From contig UESW01005072.1 in assembly GCA_900491605.1 (NCBI GenBank), forward strand, positions 182,973 to 246,972: a stretch of DNA of 64,000 bases, in the 5' to 3' direction. The notes below the pieces were generated by a model. The model did no database searches, was not told where the DNA came from, and worked only from the letters and a program-made list of their open reading frames with translations. This DNA comes from Calamus simplicifolius. Lineage: Eukaryota; Streptophyta; Magnoliopsida; Arecales; Arecaceae. Below, piece by piece: positions 22,180 through 33,200 of this stretch. How positions within the stretch are numbered: position 1 is the first letter of the stretch; every line of letters starts with the position of its first letter. The translations under genes and the position numbers were made by a program.

Positions 22180-22609
22180 AGAAGACCTCTATTTGATCCT
22201 ATTTAGTTGAACGATTTCAAAAAAAAAGTCAGAAAAAGAAAGTACTGAGTTGATGCCGAGTAACCAAGAGAAAATGGTGCAAAAGAAAAAGGAACAGATG
22301 CTGAGAAAGGGCAGCACTGAAAAAAGAGAAGGGGAAGGGCATAAGACGGGGCAGAGTGCGGAAAGAAGAAAGTAAGAATAATTTTTTTTTTAAAAAAAAA
22401 AACAGAGCTACTGGGCAATTTTTATGGACCGAATAGAATTTTCGGCAAATCCTCGCGATATGTTTCCCATCAAGCTTTTTCAAAAAAAATGGCAAATTCA
22501 TATCAAAGTATCTGAGTTGCCCTCTAATTAATAATTCATTCTAACACAAAGGTATGAAGTAAGTAACAAAAGAATAAAAGAATCAAAAGAACAAAAGAAT
22601 CTCTATGAT

Positions 22610-23368
22610 CTAATCCAACGGCGGCTTGATGGAGAAAAGTGGACGGACGGCTCCGGTATCGATCCAGAGTTCCCCGACGTCCAGCGGCATCAAATCCTGC
22701 AGCCCATCCCACCATTCGCCCATCTCCTGCCCTTGTTCCAGTGCCCCCTGCTGCTGGCCTTGCTGATCCAAGGGCGAAGGCGTCGTAGTCTGGGAACTGC
22801 CATAAGCTTCGGCTTCCTCCGCCGGCAACGGCTCCGGGAACGGGAAATTAAGCTTCGCACGGGCACCTCGGAACTCGATTGCGGCGAGGTCGTAGGCCCG
22901 CGCCGCCTCCTCGGCCGTGTCGAACGTGCCGAGCCACTTGCGCACCGCCCGGTGCGGATCCCGAATCTCCGCCGCCCACTTCCCCCAAGGCCTTTGCCTG
23001 ACTCCCCTGTACTTGTTCTTCTTCTTCCTCCTCTTCCTCCGCCCGCCGCTCTCCACCTCCGCCTCCGCTTGCACCGCCGCCGCAGCCGCTACCTCCTCTT
23101 CGGCGGAGACGAAGAAGTCGCAGCCCAGGCAGCCGACGATGCCGCAGCGCCGGCACGTGTCCGGGGCAGCAGCTCGGGCAGGGGCAGTGGAGTGGCGCGG
23201 CCGGAGATGACGTGGGCGAGGGCGGAGACGATGATGGCGTTCTCCTGGGCGCGGGTGAGCGGGGAGAAGAAGAAGGGGCGGGGCGGCGGTAATTCGAGTT
23301 CTCCTTCTCTCTTGTTGGGTTGCTGTGGAGATTTGGGAATGGGAACTGAGGTGTTGCTTGGCAACCAT
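22610..23368 (-). CDS. ERF109: ERF109-like AP2/ERF transcription factor (group X)
   Basis: The 252-codon ORF is intronless, as is usual for this group. It binds GCC-box-type DNA in the nucleus; ERF109/RRTF1 in Arabidopsis is a fast stress, jasmonate and redox regulator. Residues 70-86 hold the conserved Cys motif DTCRRCGIVGCLGCDFF, 110-118 a basic NLS (RRKRRKKKN), and 120-177 a complete AP2 domain (YRGVRQRPWGKWAAEIRDP, WLGTFDTAEEAARAYD, KLNFP). An acidic C-terminus has GEWWDGLQDLMPLDVGE. The ATG at 23368 is the first downstream of a TATA box. Oddly, residues 2 to about 68 look like nonsense, while the -1 neighbouring frame over the same DNA encodes the conserved group X motif RAQENAIIVSALAHVISG (about 23205-23255). 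That frame has no ATG of its own. Two offsetting indels, or assembly errors, are likely. Family assignment is firm; the N-terminus is doubtful. Confidence 0.9.
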   Translation of the reverse strand: MVAKQHLSSHSQISTATQQERRRTRITAAPPLLLLPAHPRPGERHHRLRPRPRHLRPRHSTAPARAAAPDTCRRCGIVGCLGCDFFVSAEEEVAAAAAVQAEAEVESGGRRKRRKKKNKYRGVRQRPWGKWAAEIRDPHRAVRKWLGTFDTAEEAARAYDLAAIEFRGARAKLNFPFPEPLPAEEAEAYGSSQTTTPSPLDQQGQQQGALEQGQEMGEWWDGLQDLMPLDVGELWIDTGAVRPLFSIKPPLD

Positions 23369-23435
23369 TCTGCGAGTTTGGAATAGAGCTGGGAGTGGAG
23401 AGGACTGTCGGAGATGTGGGAAAGGCAGCGGCGCG

Positions 23436-23441
23436 TTTATA
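23436..23441 (-). promoter_or_regulatory. TATA box of the ERF109-like gene
   Basis: On the minus strand the sequence reads CCCTTTATAAACGC, with TATAAA at 23441-23436, about 68 bases before the ATG. Transcription would start near 23405-23410, leaving a leader of roughly 40 bases. Confidence 0.65.
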
Positions 23442-24225
23442 AAGGGGGAGGCCGGGTGGGGACTGGGAGAGGACGCTGATTTAAAACGCTTTTGATTTCT
23501 TCCAGTTGGGGGTTTTCGTGGGTCCGGGGTTTGGCGCGTGGGAAATGTGCGGTGCCGGCGGGGTCACGAGCTAGCTGGCGTGGCGGCACATCGCTGAGGT
23601 CAGCAGCGCTGGGCTCCTCGCGAGAGTCAGAGGCTTAGCTGGAGTAATAACACGCGGGCTTTTTGACCTTCCAGAGAGTTAATAGAGTACAGTATTGCAG
23701 CCACTGTCAGTGCGACGGGGAAGTAGCGTTCCAACGCGGGCGCGGGCGTTCCACGTTGGATCGCCGTGCGGGCTAGTAAAATCCCCAAATGGAGCTTTCG
23801 CCCTGGGGCCGAGGGCACTTACGAAGGTGCGATCCCTTGATTGTCCCCCCCATCATGACGACGACTGTCGTTTCCCTGGCTTCTGTTGCCTTAACATCTG
23901 CTATATCCGCATGCGTTCTCTGTGGTTTTTATTCAGGGATCAAAGTATTTGAAGGGTCCACCGTTGGGTCCCATACATGAAGCGGAATTTAGGCCGGTGG
24001 ATGTTGAACCGATCATAGGTCGGTCCGGCATGGATTTATCCCCCCAACAACAAGCCAACCAGTCAACATGGCTTTAAACGAAAAGTCTTACCGCACCCGA
24101 AGGCAATACAGTAAGAACTGCGTCAATGCTCGATAATTGATATGCATCCTATATATATACAGAAATATTAAAATTAAAAAAATAATAATTTTAACATGCA
24201 TGCAAATCATCAAAGTCGATCCATG
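23442..24225 (-). promoter_or_regulatory. Upstream region of the ERF109-like gene
   Basis: This is GC-rich up to about 23850, then AT-rich. It contains a TTGACC W-box core at 23663-23668 on the plus strand. No other gene is visible. The promoter is bounded by the solo LTR that starts at 24231, so about 0.8 kb of upstream sequence is free of recognisable LTR elements. Confidence 0.45.
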
Positions 24226-24230
24226 TTTAT

Positions 24231-25906
24231 TGTTGACACTCGATCACCCCTCTTGGACGCTGAAAACAGAGGCTCTTCTTCTTCACCGGATCGCCTGCAA
24301 AGAAGTCCCAAGACCGGAAAGGGTTCTCCGGTGGGACCCTCCGACGCCCAAGTTAGTGACAGAGGTCACAGCAGAGAAGGAGCTCGAGAGAGCTCTAGAG
24401 GAGGGAGAGATCTCAGAAGGATCACGTAGTTCCTTTGAGAGTTAGGGCATCCAGTGCGTAAAGTGTGCGTACCCGGTTTTCGATGTAATTTACCTTTTTA
24501 TAGGGGTTGACGCTGGCATGATCACGTGGGTCTGCGTCCCATCAGCCGGCAGAGCCGTTGAATTGTCGAATCTGGCGCTATCGGGCGGCGCATGCTGGCG
24601 CTGCGGCGCGCATCGGTGCTGTCGGGCGACGCGCGTCAGACGCTGTCGGGCGGCGCGCGTCAGAGGAACGGATTTTTGAATCGCTGGCTGATCTGGCGGG
24701 AACCGGGGGTCCCGTCTTGTTGGGGCCGAGCTGGGTCGTCCTGAGATGGCTGGGGCCTACCTTGCCGGCAAGGCAGTGCCGATGTGGGACCGAATCGGCG
24801 GACCTAAAGACGACGGGGCCGAGTCGGGCTGGCCGGGGATAACCCTGGCTGACTCGGCAGGACTGGAGACGCCGGGGCCGAGTCGGGCCTGCCTGGGACG
24901 GCCTTGGCCGACTTGGCAGACTGGAAACGCCGGGGCCGAGTTGGGCCCGCCTGGGATGGCCTTAGCCGACTCGGCGGGATTGGAGACGCCGGGGCCGAGT
25001 CGGGCCTGCCTGGGACGGCCTTGGCCGACTCGACGGACTGGAGACGCCGGGGCCGAGTCGGGCCTGCCTGGGACGGCCTTGGCCGACTCGGCGGACTGGA
25101 GACGCCGGGGCCGAGTCGGGCCTGCCTGGGATGGCCTTGGCCGACTCGGCGGACCTGGAGATGCCGGGGCCGAGTCGGGCCTGCCTGGGATGGCCTTGGC
25201 CGACTCGGCGGACTTGGAGATGCCGGGGAAGAGTCGGGCCTGCCTGGGATGGCCTTAGCCGACTCGGCGGGACTGGAGATGTCGGGGCCGGCCAGCGATT
25301 GTGCCGGGGCCGGCTAGCTTGGAGACGCCGTGGCCGAGTTGCCTGGAGATGTAGGGGCCGCCTGGCGTGGAGACGCCGGGGCCGGCTAGCGATTGTGCCG
25401 GGGCCGGCTAGCTTGGAGATGTCGTGGCCGAGTTGCCTGGAGAAGTAGGGGCCGCCTGGCGTGGAGACGCCGGGGCCAGCTAGCTTGGAGACGTCGTGGC
25501 CGGCCAGCAATGTGCCGGGGCCGGCTAGCCTGGAGACGCCGTGGCCGGCCAGCAATGTGCCGGGGCCGGCTAGCCTGGAGACGCCGTGACCGGCCAGCAA
25601 TGTGCCAGGGCCAGCTAGCCTGGAGAGGCCGGCCTTGGCGGGTGTTGGCCTTTGATGTGCCGGCCTCGGGGGCCGGCGCTGGGGCCTGTCGCTGGAAGCT
25701 GGCGCTGGAGGCCGACGCTGGCGGCTGATGCTGAAAGCCGACACTGGAGGCTGACGCTGGCGGCTGGCGCTGGAAGCCGACGCTGGAGGCCGACGCTGGC
25801 GGCTGGCGCTGGAAGCCGACGCTGGGGGCCATCGCTGGAGTTAGAGTCTGGGCCTTTGGGGCCGTCCAAAAAATTTTATTTTTCGCGGGATTAACTGGCC
25901 CCATCA
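24231..25906 (-). mobile_element. GC-rich solo LTR of a gypsy-type element
   Basis: The 1676-bp sequence begins TGTTGACACTCG and ends GGCCCCATCA on the plus strand, and is flanked by the perfect duplication TTTAT (24226-24230 and 25907-25911). The conserved Tat LTR motif (CCTCCGACGCCCAAGT at 24338-24353, reversed) and a minus-strand TATAAAAA (24495-24502) show that it reads on the minus strand. No pol or gag is present. Most of the element is three consecutive tandem arrays. All long reading frames here (Pro/Arg/Gly-rich) are repeat translations. Confidence 0.93.
24817..25850 (-). repeat. Three GC-rich tandem arrays in the solo LTR
   Basis: From 24817 to about 25290 there are eight units of about 58 bases, each with GGCCGAGTCGGGCC and TTGGCCGACTCGGCGG. 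From 25290 to 25630, units of about 60 bases are built on GCCGGCTAGCNTGGAGACG. From about 25690 to 25850, short units run CTGGAAGCCGACGCTGG. The sequence GCCGAC occurs about a dozen times. Confidence 0.85.
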
Positions 25907-25911
25907 TTTAT

Positions 25912-27443
25912 TATATCGAAAGCGATGCAGCAAGAATTTTTCTGATTCTAAAATCCCTTCTCAAATTTCCATAATGGTAGGCCATGAAGAATTAATTATA
26001 ATAAAGTTTATAATGCTTTTAGTTGTTTATGAACGATATCATAAATAATGAAAACTCTAAGAATATACGTGTATTGTATAAAAAAATAAAAAAAAAATAT
26101 AGTGGGATTAAATGGTTAAATTTTAAACTTTATTTTAAAAAAAGATAAAAAGATATAGTAGCTAAGTATTTAGAAGGCATTTAGTAGCCCAAAGAAGAGC
26201 AAGATGATTTATGGTCATTAGTGATTCTTATCTCAGAATAATCTAATTTTTATTGATTTAAAGTCATCATATTTGATGTGCTATGCTTTAGTGATTACAA
26301 TTAACCTATTTGATATGCCATAAAATTCTGATATCATTGGTTGAGTAATACTAAAATCATCTCTAATAACAACTATGATGATACTTTATCATTATTTCAT
26401 ATTATTTATTATAATATTAAATTAAATTATAATTAATTTTATATAGTCATATTATAATATTATAATTATACTGTAATATATATTATATCACAATATATTA
26501 TATAATTATAATATGATACTGTAATATCATATAAACATAACAATGTAATAATGTGATATTAAATTATATTACATTACTATGAAAAGAATAATAGGATTTT
26601 TTATGTGGCATCCTTTTTCTATAAATGAGGGGCAATTTGGTTTCTAAATCTTAATCCAAAATTATTGTTCTAAGGTGATCTTGGTTATCAATCCTTATGA
26701 ATGAGATTATAATTACATTTTGAATGATGATTATAGAGATGAGTGTTGATTTGGGATTTCTGCCATGTAGGATAGGTGCACTAAATATATAAGTGGTCCT
26801 ATCATTATCACTTAGATTAATTACTAGTGATCTTGGACCGATTATTAGTGATCATGGACAGATTATTTCATACCAAATGTTGCTTTAGTGATTAAGTTCT
26901 TTTTCTGATCCAATTTAGTTTGAAATTAATTTTAAGCTTGAATTTTGATATAAAACTTGATTTATTTACTAGTATTTTGAGTTTAATTTAAGTTTAGTTT
27001 CAAATAAAGACAAACATGAGTCCAACCAATCATCTTTATAAACTTTAATCAAGCCGGAGCTGATTCAAGTTTGAATTAAACTCAATCAGAGTTTGACGTT
27101 TAATTATTGATTTGAAGCTTGGTTCTAACTTGAATTAACATTTAACCAATTCAGAGAACAAAAAAGATACTCTAGTTAAAGCCTTAGTCGAACATGTACA
27201 CATTATTACAATATAAATATATTCAAGCTTTAATTTATTGAGCAAGTAAAGTTTTATGCTGGAGCTGAAATTAATTTTAAGCTTAGTTTGTTTAGATTCA
27301 TCTTGAGCTTGATTCCAGCCTCTTCTTAAGTCTCAAAAAATACTTATTCAAGATCATTGTCATGACCTAATGCAAACTCTTTTGATCTAAATATAATTTT
27401 GTTCATGGCCTAACAAAGCTCTCATCCTATACTCATCCCATAT
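25912..27443. other. AT-rich intergenic spacer
   Basis: No gene is visible. Positions 26390-26580 are almost pure A/T with many short self-complementary ATAATATTAT steps. A 21-base near-repeat (AGTGATCTTGGACCGATTAT and AGTGATCATGGACAGATTAT) lies at 26826-26868. Confidence 0.6.
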
Positions 27444-27458
27444 AAAGTTCAGGTAATC

Positions 27459-27719
27459 CCTGATGTATCAACCAATCCGATTCTAAGAGATATTTGAACC
27501 ATGCTTCAGGAGGTGGATACTGCCCAGATTCGTTATGTATTCCGTGAAGCCAATACGACAGCTGACTGGGCAGCGACGGCTGTGGCTCACATGTAGGCTA
27601 TAGGATATGAACGATGGGTGACCCATGTCCCCCTGTGTTGTTATAAATTTTGCATTCGGATGTATCTGGGCTGACCCATACTAGACTAGTGTGATCGTCC
27701 GTATGTATCAAAAAAAAAA
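27459..27719 (+). mobile_element. 5'-truncated LINE (L1 type) with A-tail and target duplication
   Basis: The sequence translates to EVDTAQIRYVFREANTTADW followed by AATAVAHM, the C-terminal RNase H end of plant L1 ORF2, then a short 3' UTR and A-rich tail (27711-27719). It is flanked by AAAGTTCAGGTAATC (27444-27458) and AAAGTTTAGGTAATC (27717-27731), a 15-bp target duplication with one mismatch. This is textbook target-primed reverse transcription of a 260-base 3' fragment. Confidence 0.88.
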
Positions 27720-27731
27720 GTTTAGGTAATC

Positions 27732-28984
27732 TATATGATTTCATTCAAATTCGGTCCAAATGGGGTGAGGTTAGGTATGAGTTTCTAGATTAGGCTAATT
27801 TTTACCACTTTTATGCGGCAATAAGAAACAGTTGGCAAGTAGTACAGTTGTCATTTCCGAATAAAGATGGTAGAAGCTTGACCTAGTGCAAGCACACTTT
27901 AAAAGAAAATAAGACTAGGATTTTTCTTTTTTTATTCAAACCCAAAATAACCTACAATTTTAGATTTAGGTTGGGACAAAACATGGATGACCCAAATAAT
28001 CCAAAAAATATATTTATCAAAAAAGTGCACAAACGTTAGCCACTACTCATAATTAGATATTTTAATATAGAGTAAGATATTTTTTAATTTCATTTGTCTT
28101 AAATTTTAAAATTTTATCTAGATGATAATATATAATTTTATGAATTATCAATTAAATTATTGATATGATTAATACTTTAATATTTAATATGTTTAATATA
28201 TAATATACTTAATGCTAATAAATGAGATTTAATAAATGATAGAATTAGAAGTATGCTTATTTAAGTTAAGTATTATTGAAGTATCATCATCAACAACTTC
28301 AAACATCCCTGGGAAGGAGATAGAAAAGTAAAATTAGATGACTTTGCTTTCTTTTTTCTACATAATTAAATATATTTTCAACATTTATTTATTTTATTTT
28401 ATAATTTATTAATAATTTGATATTAATATTTGTTTAATTTTTAAAGTATGCTTTTATAGGTTATTACTTAATTATATTATCTTAATATTTTATAAATTTA
28501 ACTACTATTTGTATTAATATCTAATCATGCTATAATTTTGTATTTAGTTGCTCTAGCATTTAAAGTAATAAATACATAAAAAAACAATGAAATTTATTGC
28601 TGATAAATTACCAAAAAATAATAAAAAAATATAAACTTTATTCTTAAAAATTAAGCTAAACTGAAATGACCTTAATGATAAATTAAGGTTAAGGTTTCGT
28701 TCTAGTTAACCAAATTCAAAGTGATACAAAGCTAAAAGCATCCTAAACTGGAAAAATGAGACGAGCCTGAAATAGCTGGACCAACACGATTGCCATCTCT
28801 ATTTCAAAGGTTATTCTGTAAGAAAAAGTCTTTCTACACTGTCTTCGATGCAAGGATGATTTACACATGGAGTAAAAATTAGCTTACGCATAGGCCCACG
28901 CATCTGTGATGCAGGACCTATAAGCGGGCCTTCTGGCATGGATCCATGCGTGGATGAATCTTTGTATCCGGTGCAGGCCATTCT
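27732..28984. other. AT-rich intergenic spacer
   Basis: I see no coding, RNA or repeat feature that I can support in this stretch. Confidence 0.5.
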
Positions 28985-28992
28985 GCACCAAG

Positions 28993-29333
28993 CAATGTTT
29001 TGAAAATCGGACCGGATCGATCGGCCCAACCGGTCCAACCGGAAACAATCATCAGTCCGGTCCAGTTTTATTATTAAAGTTGACTTTTATATGACCCGGT
29101 AAAAATCAAAAAAATTCATTGAACCGACTGGGTTTCAACCGGTCCAACCTGGTTTTTAGATTTTTTAATTTTTTATTTAAATTATATTTATTTATTATTA
29201 TTTTTTATTATTAAATTAAAATTTAATTATAATATTATTCGGTCCGATCGAACCGATTCATCCGATCGAACCGATTGACTCGCGACCCAAATATTAAACC
29301 GATTTGTTATCTGATCTGATTTTTAAAACATTA
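28993..29333. mobile_element. hAT-like MITE with 8-bp target duplication
   Basis: The 341-bp element starts CAATGTTTTGAAAATCGGA and its reverse complement from the other end starts TAATGTTTTAAAAATCAGA, giving terminal inverted repeats. It is flanked by GCACCAAG at 28985-28992 and 29334-29341, a perfect 8-bp duplication as made by hAT transposases. The interior has repeated ACCGGTCCAACCGG and GATCGAACCGAT blocks and no ORF. A similar element lies at 54245-54598. Confidence 0.88.
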
Positions 29334-29341
29334 GCACCAAG

Positions 29342-31957
29342 GTGGTGTAGAAAGATTTTTTCTATCCTACAATATTGTTGGAGGACAACATCCCAGACTG
29401 AACAAAAAAATGGATTAATAAATGTAGGCGTACAGCATGGGGGCTAAAAGGATCATATTTTGCAGCATATAATTGTGTACCACAGGCAACTCAAGGGATA
29501 TGGTCAAACTGATAGTTCTATCTGAAAAAGTAATAATAAAAACCTGAAAAATAATATGAGTGAAATAATGATATCAGGATTCGTGAAATCTGAAACAAAA
29601 GTGACGTAGGATACCGACGATGGTGCAGGGTCTTAGAGAACGACATGGTGGCATTTTCTAAAGCGGGAGCAGAGAACCAACCATCCTAGAAAATGATAAG
29701 GGGATGGAGCTTCCACATCCTATCTCAAAAGAATTAGGGGATGGAGCTTCCACATCCTATCTCAAAAGAATTAGGGGATGGCTTTAGAACCTAAATTTCA
29801 GATGAAAGCTTTAAACAACCACAGCATGAGTTTCCAAATCGGCATCACAAACCAAGAGACACGATTCCTACAACTATTATATCAAAGCAACTGGGCAAGA
29901 TGGGCAAGATGAGAGAAACCGAGACAAAATATATCTCATGCAAATGACACAGGATGGGACACCGGTCTTAATGTTGAATGGGTATGATAATAAATTCTCA
30001 AATTGTCATGCTTGAGACCCGAAGTAATCAAATCATACCTCGGCCATGCACCACGTATGAACAGTGATATGCACAACCTATGAAGACAATGTAGCAGTAA
30101 ATGCCTTTATGAAAAATGTGTGATATGTCAAGTCAAGAAGAGAATAGCCTGAATATATATAACCAACAGAAGTTTGAATGCTCCTTCACTGGCCTGAACT
30201 GTCATGATATAATCAAGGATAAAAACGGTTTGAGCTGGTATAAAACTGATTAAAAATAAAATTTTATAAAGAGCCCAGGAAATAAAGTACAAGTAAATAA
30301 ATATTATCAAAAGTTTAATGTTGATTTTAAATAGTTTATCGCAAAAAAAAAAAAAAAAAAACTTTCATCTTACTTATGTGAAAAAAAACAGAAAAGAGAA
30401 AGAAGTTTCTAGCCATGAAAACACACCATTGATAATCAAAATAAAGAATTAAAAGATTTCAACATATAGAAAACCAATTGCAAGTACTCAAGCTGTCATA
30501 GTATATAAAAGGAGCAAAACATAATGAATATATTGTAATATATATATATATGATGTATATGAAAATATAAACGTGATCATGATCATTATATGCAAATATA
30601 TATTAATATATATCAAAAATATTACTTGCAACTGATGAATAATGCCCTTATAAATGGAGTGGTTTATGATATTGAATATCAACATCTGTTGAGATTTATG
30701 ATAAGTAAGAAGTAAAAAGAATCATCACCAAGCATATTGTTGGAAGGCAGAGGATGGTATCATATCTACTTAATGTGTGTGGCAACATGATCGTCTCCTG
30801 TAGAAATTCAGGAAAGCATGAAATACAGGTCACATTGTTCTTGAGGCCTGAATAAGTATGATCGTTATTTTAATCAGAAAGTATTCTTCTCTGACCACAA
30901 CCATAGACATGATCAAAAAGAACTGTCATCAGCACGGACATATTCATTATCATATATAGATCATCAATAACAGAACTGTTTCTTCATCAGCACCAACATA
31001 TTAATTACCATCATCATCCACACCATAATAATCATACTGTTCATGGACAACAATGCAATCACCACTATGTTCAGTATGTTTCTAACCTGGCTCTGCATTT
31101 AGATCCAAAAATCTTCATGAAGTTAATTACTTCTTAACATGGTTCTTAATAGCTACCTACTTCAGTGGGTCAATTTTTCCTAACAAAACACCCAAATCAA
31201 GATAAAGTTTACCATAAAATCTCACTTTATTCAAATTCTTTAGATTTAATATATCAATTATAATGGATGAATTGATTGCAACTTTAATTAATTTTCACAT
31301 AATTAATAATTTATGTTATGCGCTCTTAGCTTGAAGAGGATATGTTTGCCCAATAACCATCATACTTTGAAGATATTTTTAAAGGTTGCCATTCTTGTGA
31401 AGCCCAGGCGAATAAGGATTTCAAAATTGAAATTTACCTCGCCTGTACAGAGAGATTAATCTAGAGCTCAAGAGAAGTAGCCTAAAGATAATAATAGCGT
31501 AAAAGAATATTGCATTAATATATGATGCAATTCAATAAAGATTGGCAATTCAAATGTTGATCAGAAACCATATGTTCATCAGAAGAAGATTAAATTTGAA
31601 TTCTTTCCATGTACTAAATGTAGTTACTTGGTAAACTAAGATTATTCCTGAAGTTTGATTCATGTCAAACATTCACTTCCTAAAACACTGTGTATGGTTG
31701 AAAATTCTGAACAATCATTAGGTAACAGTATTTTACATTTCTCGCTAGGGCAATCAAATCAAGAATGCTTATTTTGGAATTGCTTCATCTGTTCAGTTAG
31801 GTAGCACCAAGAAAATTTTACCACTGTGCAAAAATTTATGAGACTAACTGTGTTAGTTTGATGTTGATAATTGGAGAGAATAATCAACAGGCATTCAGCC
31901 TTAATATGATCAGAAACAAATTTTAAACCAAATTTCAATACTCCCCCACAAAAGAAC
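29342..31957. other. Intergenic spacer with a short tandem repeat
   Basis: No gene is recognisable. A 20-base A run is at about 30343-30361, and TA-rich stretches lie at 30530-30620. The only structured item is the 37-bp tandem repeat listed separately. Confidence 0.5.
29699..29781 (+). repeat. 37-bp tandem repeat, just over two copies
   Basis: Units starting AGGGGATGGAGCTTCC begin at 29699 and 29736, and a partial third begins at 29773. The two full copies are identical, so the duplication is recent. Confidence 0.9.
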
Positions 31958-31960
31958 TAA

Positions 31961-32400
31961 GCCCGTGTTTGGATGGAGAGAAAAGTTGTAAGCAAAGAAA
32001 ATTAAAAGAAAAAATAGGAGGGAAAATGAAATTTACTTTGTTTGGATAAAGAGAAAAGTAGGAAGGAAAAAAAAACTAGTAAAAAAAACAAGGAAAAAAA
32101 AGTGGTGAACCCCACCTAAAGTTTTATATCCGAAATTGAAGAAATTTCAAAGAAAAACTCAAGGATGCTCTTTCATTTTTTTTTTTTTTACTTCAATATT
32201 GACCCTTCCAAAGAAAAAACTAATGCATTTTTAATCATTTGTAATAAGGATATTATTGTCATTATAAATTATCATTTTTTTTTTCTCTTTATTTTCCTTC
32301 CACTCATCCAAACAGAAGAAAAAAAATATTTTCTCTTCTCTCTATTTTTTCTTTCTTCATTTTCTTTCCTTCCTACTTTTTTTTTCATCCAAACAGAGCA
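31961..32400. mobile_element. PIF/Harbinger-like MITE
   Basis: The left end GCCCGTGTTTGGATG matches the reverse complement of the right end (TGCTCTGTTTGGATG). TAA lies on both sides (31958-31960 and 32401-32403), consistent with a 3-bp TWA duplication. The interior is A/T-rich, with a purine-rich left half complementary to the pyrimidine-rich right half, so the whole can fold back. No ORF. Confidence 0.65.
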
Positions 32401-32666
32401 TAAATCGTTAAAAAAAAAAAGTAAAACCTTCAGAGAAGTCATAAAATGTCTTCATCAAAAAAGAATCGAAGACATCACTAAATGGGCACTCCCAATTGTT
32501 AAACATTTATAACACCTATCCACATACATGAAAAGAGAAAACTTCAAATGCGTTCATATAAGAACATCAAGCAATTCCTGTTCTCATAACGTAGTTATAC
32601 ATATAAATATGAAGGAGAAGTCTCTTTAGTAGACTATAATCAGAAAAGGGAACATAATCTTCCCAG

Positions 32667-33200
32667 TTAAAGCTTTGAAGGCCTTGGAAAAATATCCGGT
32701 GTAAACTTCTGCGCTCATCGAACCCCTGTGGCGAACAGAACACCAAGCAATTCACAAAGGCTGGCAAAAACATTGAAAGAATTCCAAATAAAACCCTAAT
32801 TCTGATCACCTAAGGAACGCCATCTGTGGGTTCATCTTCCCAGTTGCAATCAAGAGGAAACCGTTATCGATGAACGGGAACGTCGCGTCGGGCTTCCCTT
32901 CGTACGGACCTGAAAGATATAATTCCATCAATAAAAACAACAGTTTGGTTAGGGTGACGAAAAATTGCTCAAAAATGGAATGGAAGAGTGATAAAGGCGA
33001 GACCTTTGGTGACAATTCCTTTCTTGAGGTCGACGACATAAATCTCCTCATCCATCCCCATCTTCTGCAGAGGGAAACGAAAAGGGAATTCAGAATTAAA
33101 CTTCGGTTTAGGGTTTAGGGGAGGGGGCGAGAGAGACAGTGACCTTGGGGGCGATGTTGAGATGATAGACGAGGCCGATCTTCTTGGTCAGCTCCTTGCC
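32667..33200 (-). pseudogene. SCP2: Sterol carrier protein 2 (SCP2) gene remnant, 5'-truncated, four exons
   Basis: The exons on the minus strand are about 33200-33144 (GKELTKKIGLVYHLNIAPK), 33064-33004 (KMGMDEEIYVVDLKKGIVTK), 32909-32810 (GPYEGKPDATFPFIDNGF, IATGKMNPQMAFLR) and 32725-32667 (AQKFTPDIFPRPSKL, stop). Introns have GT/AG ends. SCP2 is a small peroxisomal lipid-transfer protein; the C-terminal SKL is the PTS1 import signal. The first exon is missing because the sequence runs directly into a LINE at about 33200. In the last exon the six codons usually found between FLR and GSMS are absent, and five bases are missing in GCGCAG repeats, shifting the frame. The family is certain. The copy is almost surely non-functional. 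Confidence 0.85.

Noticed and set aside
22733..23386. 217-codon plus-strand frame opposite the ERF gene
   Set aside because: It is the shadow of the GC-rich ERF coding sequence. The AP2 domain and Cys motif on the minus strand decide the strand.
24558..25907. Several long Pro/Arg/Gly-rich reading frames on both strands
   Set aside because: They are translations of the GC-rich tandem arrays inside the solo LTR. They are open in several frames at once and carry no domain.
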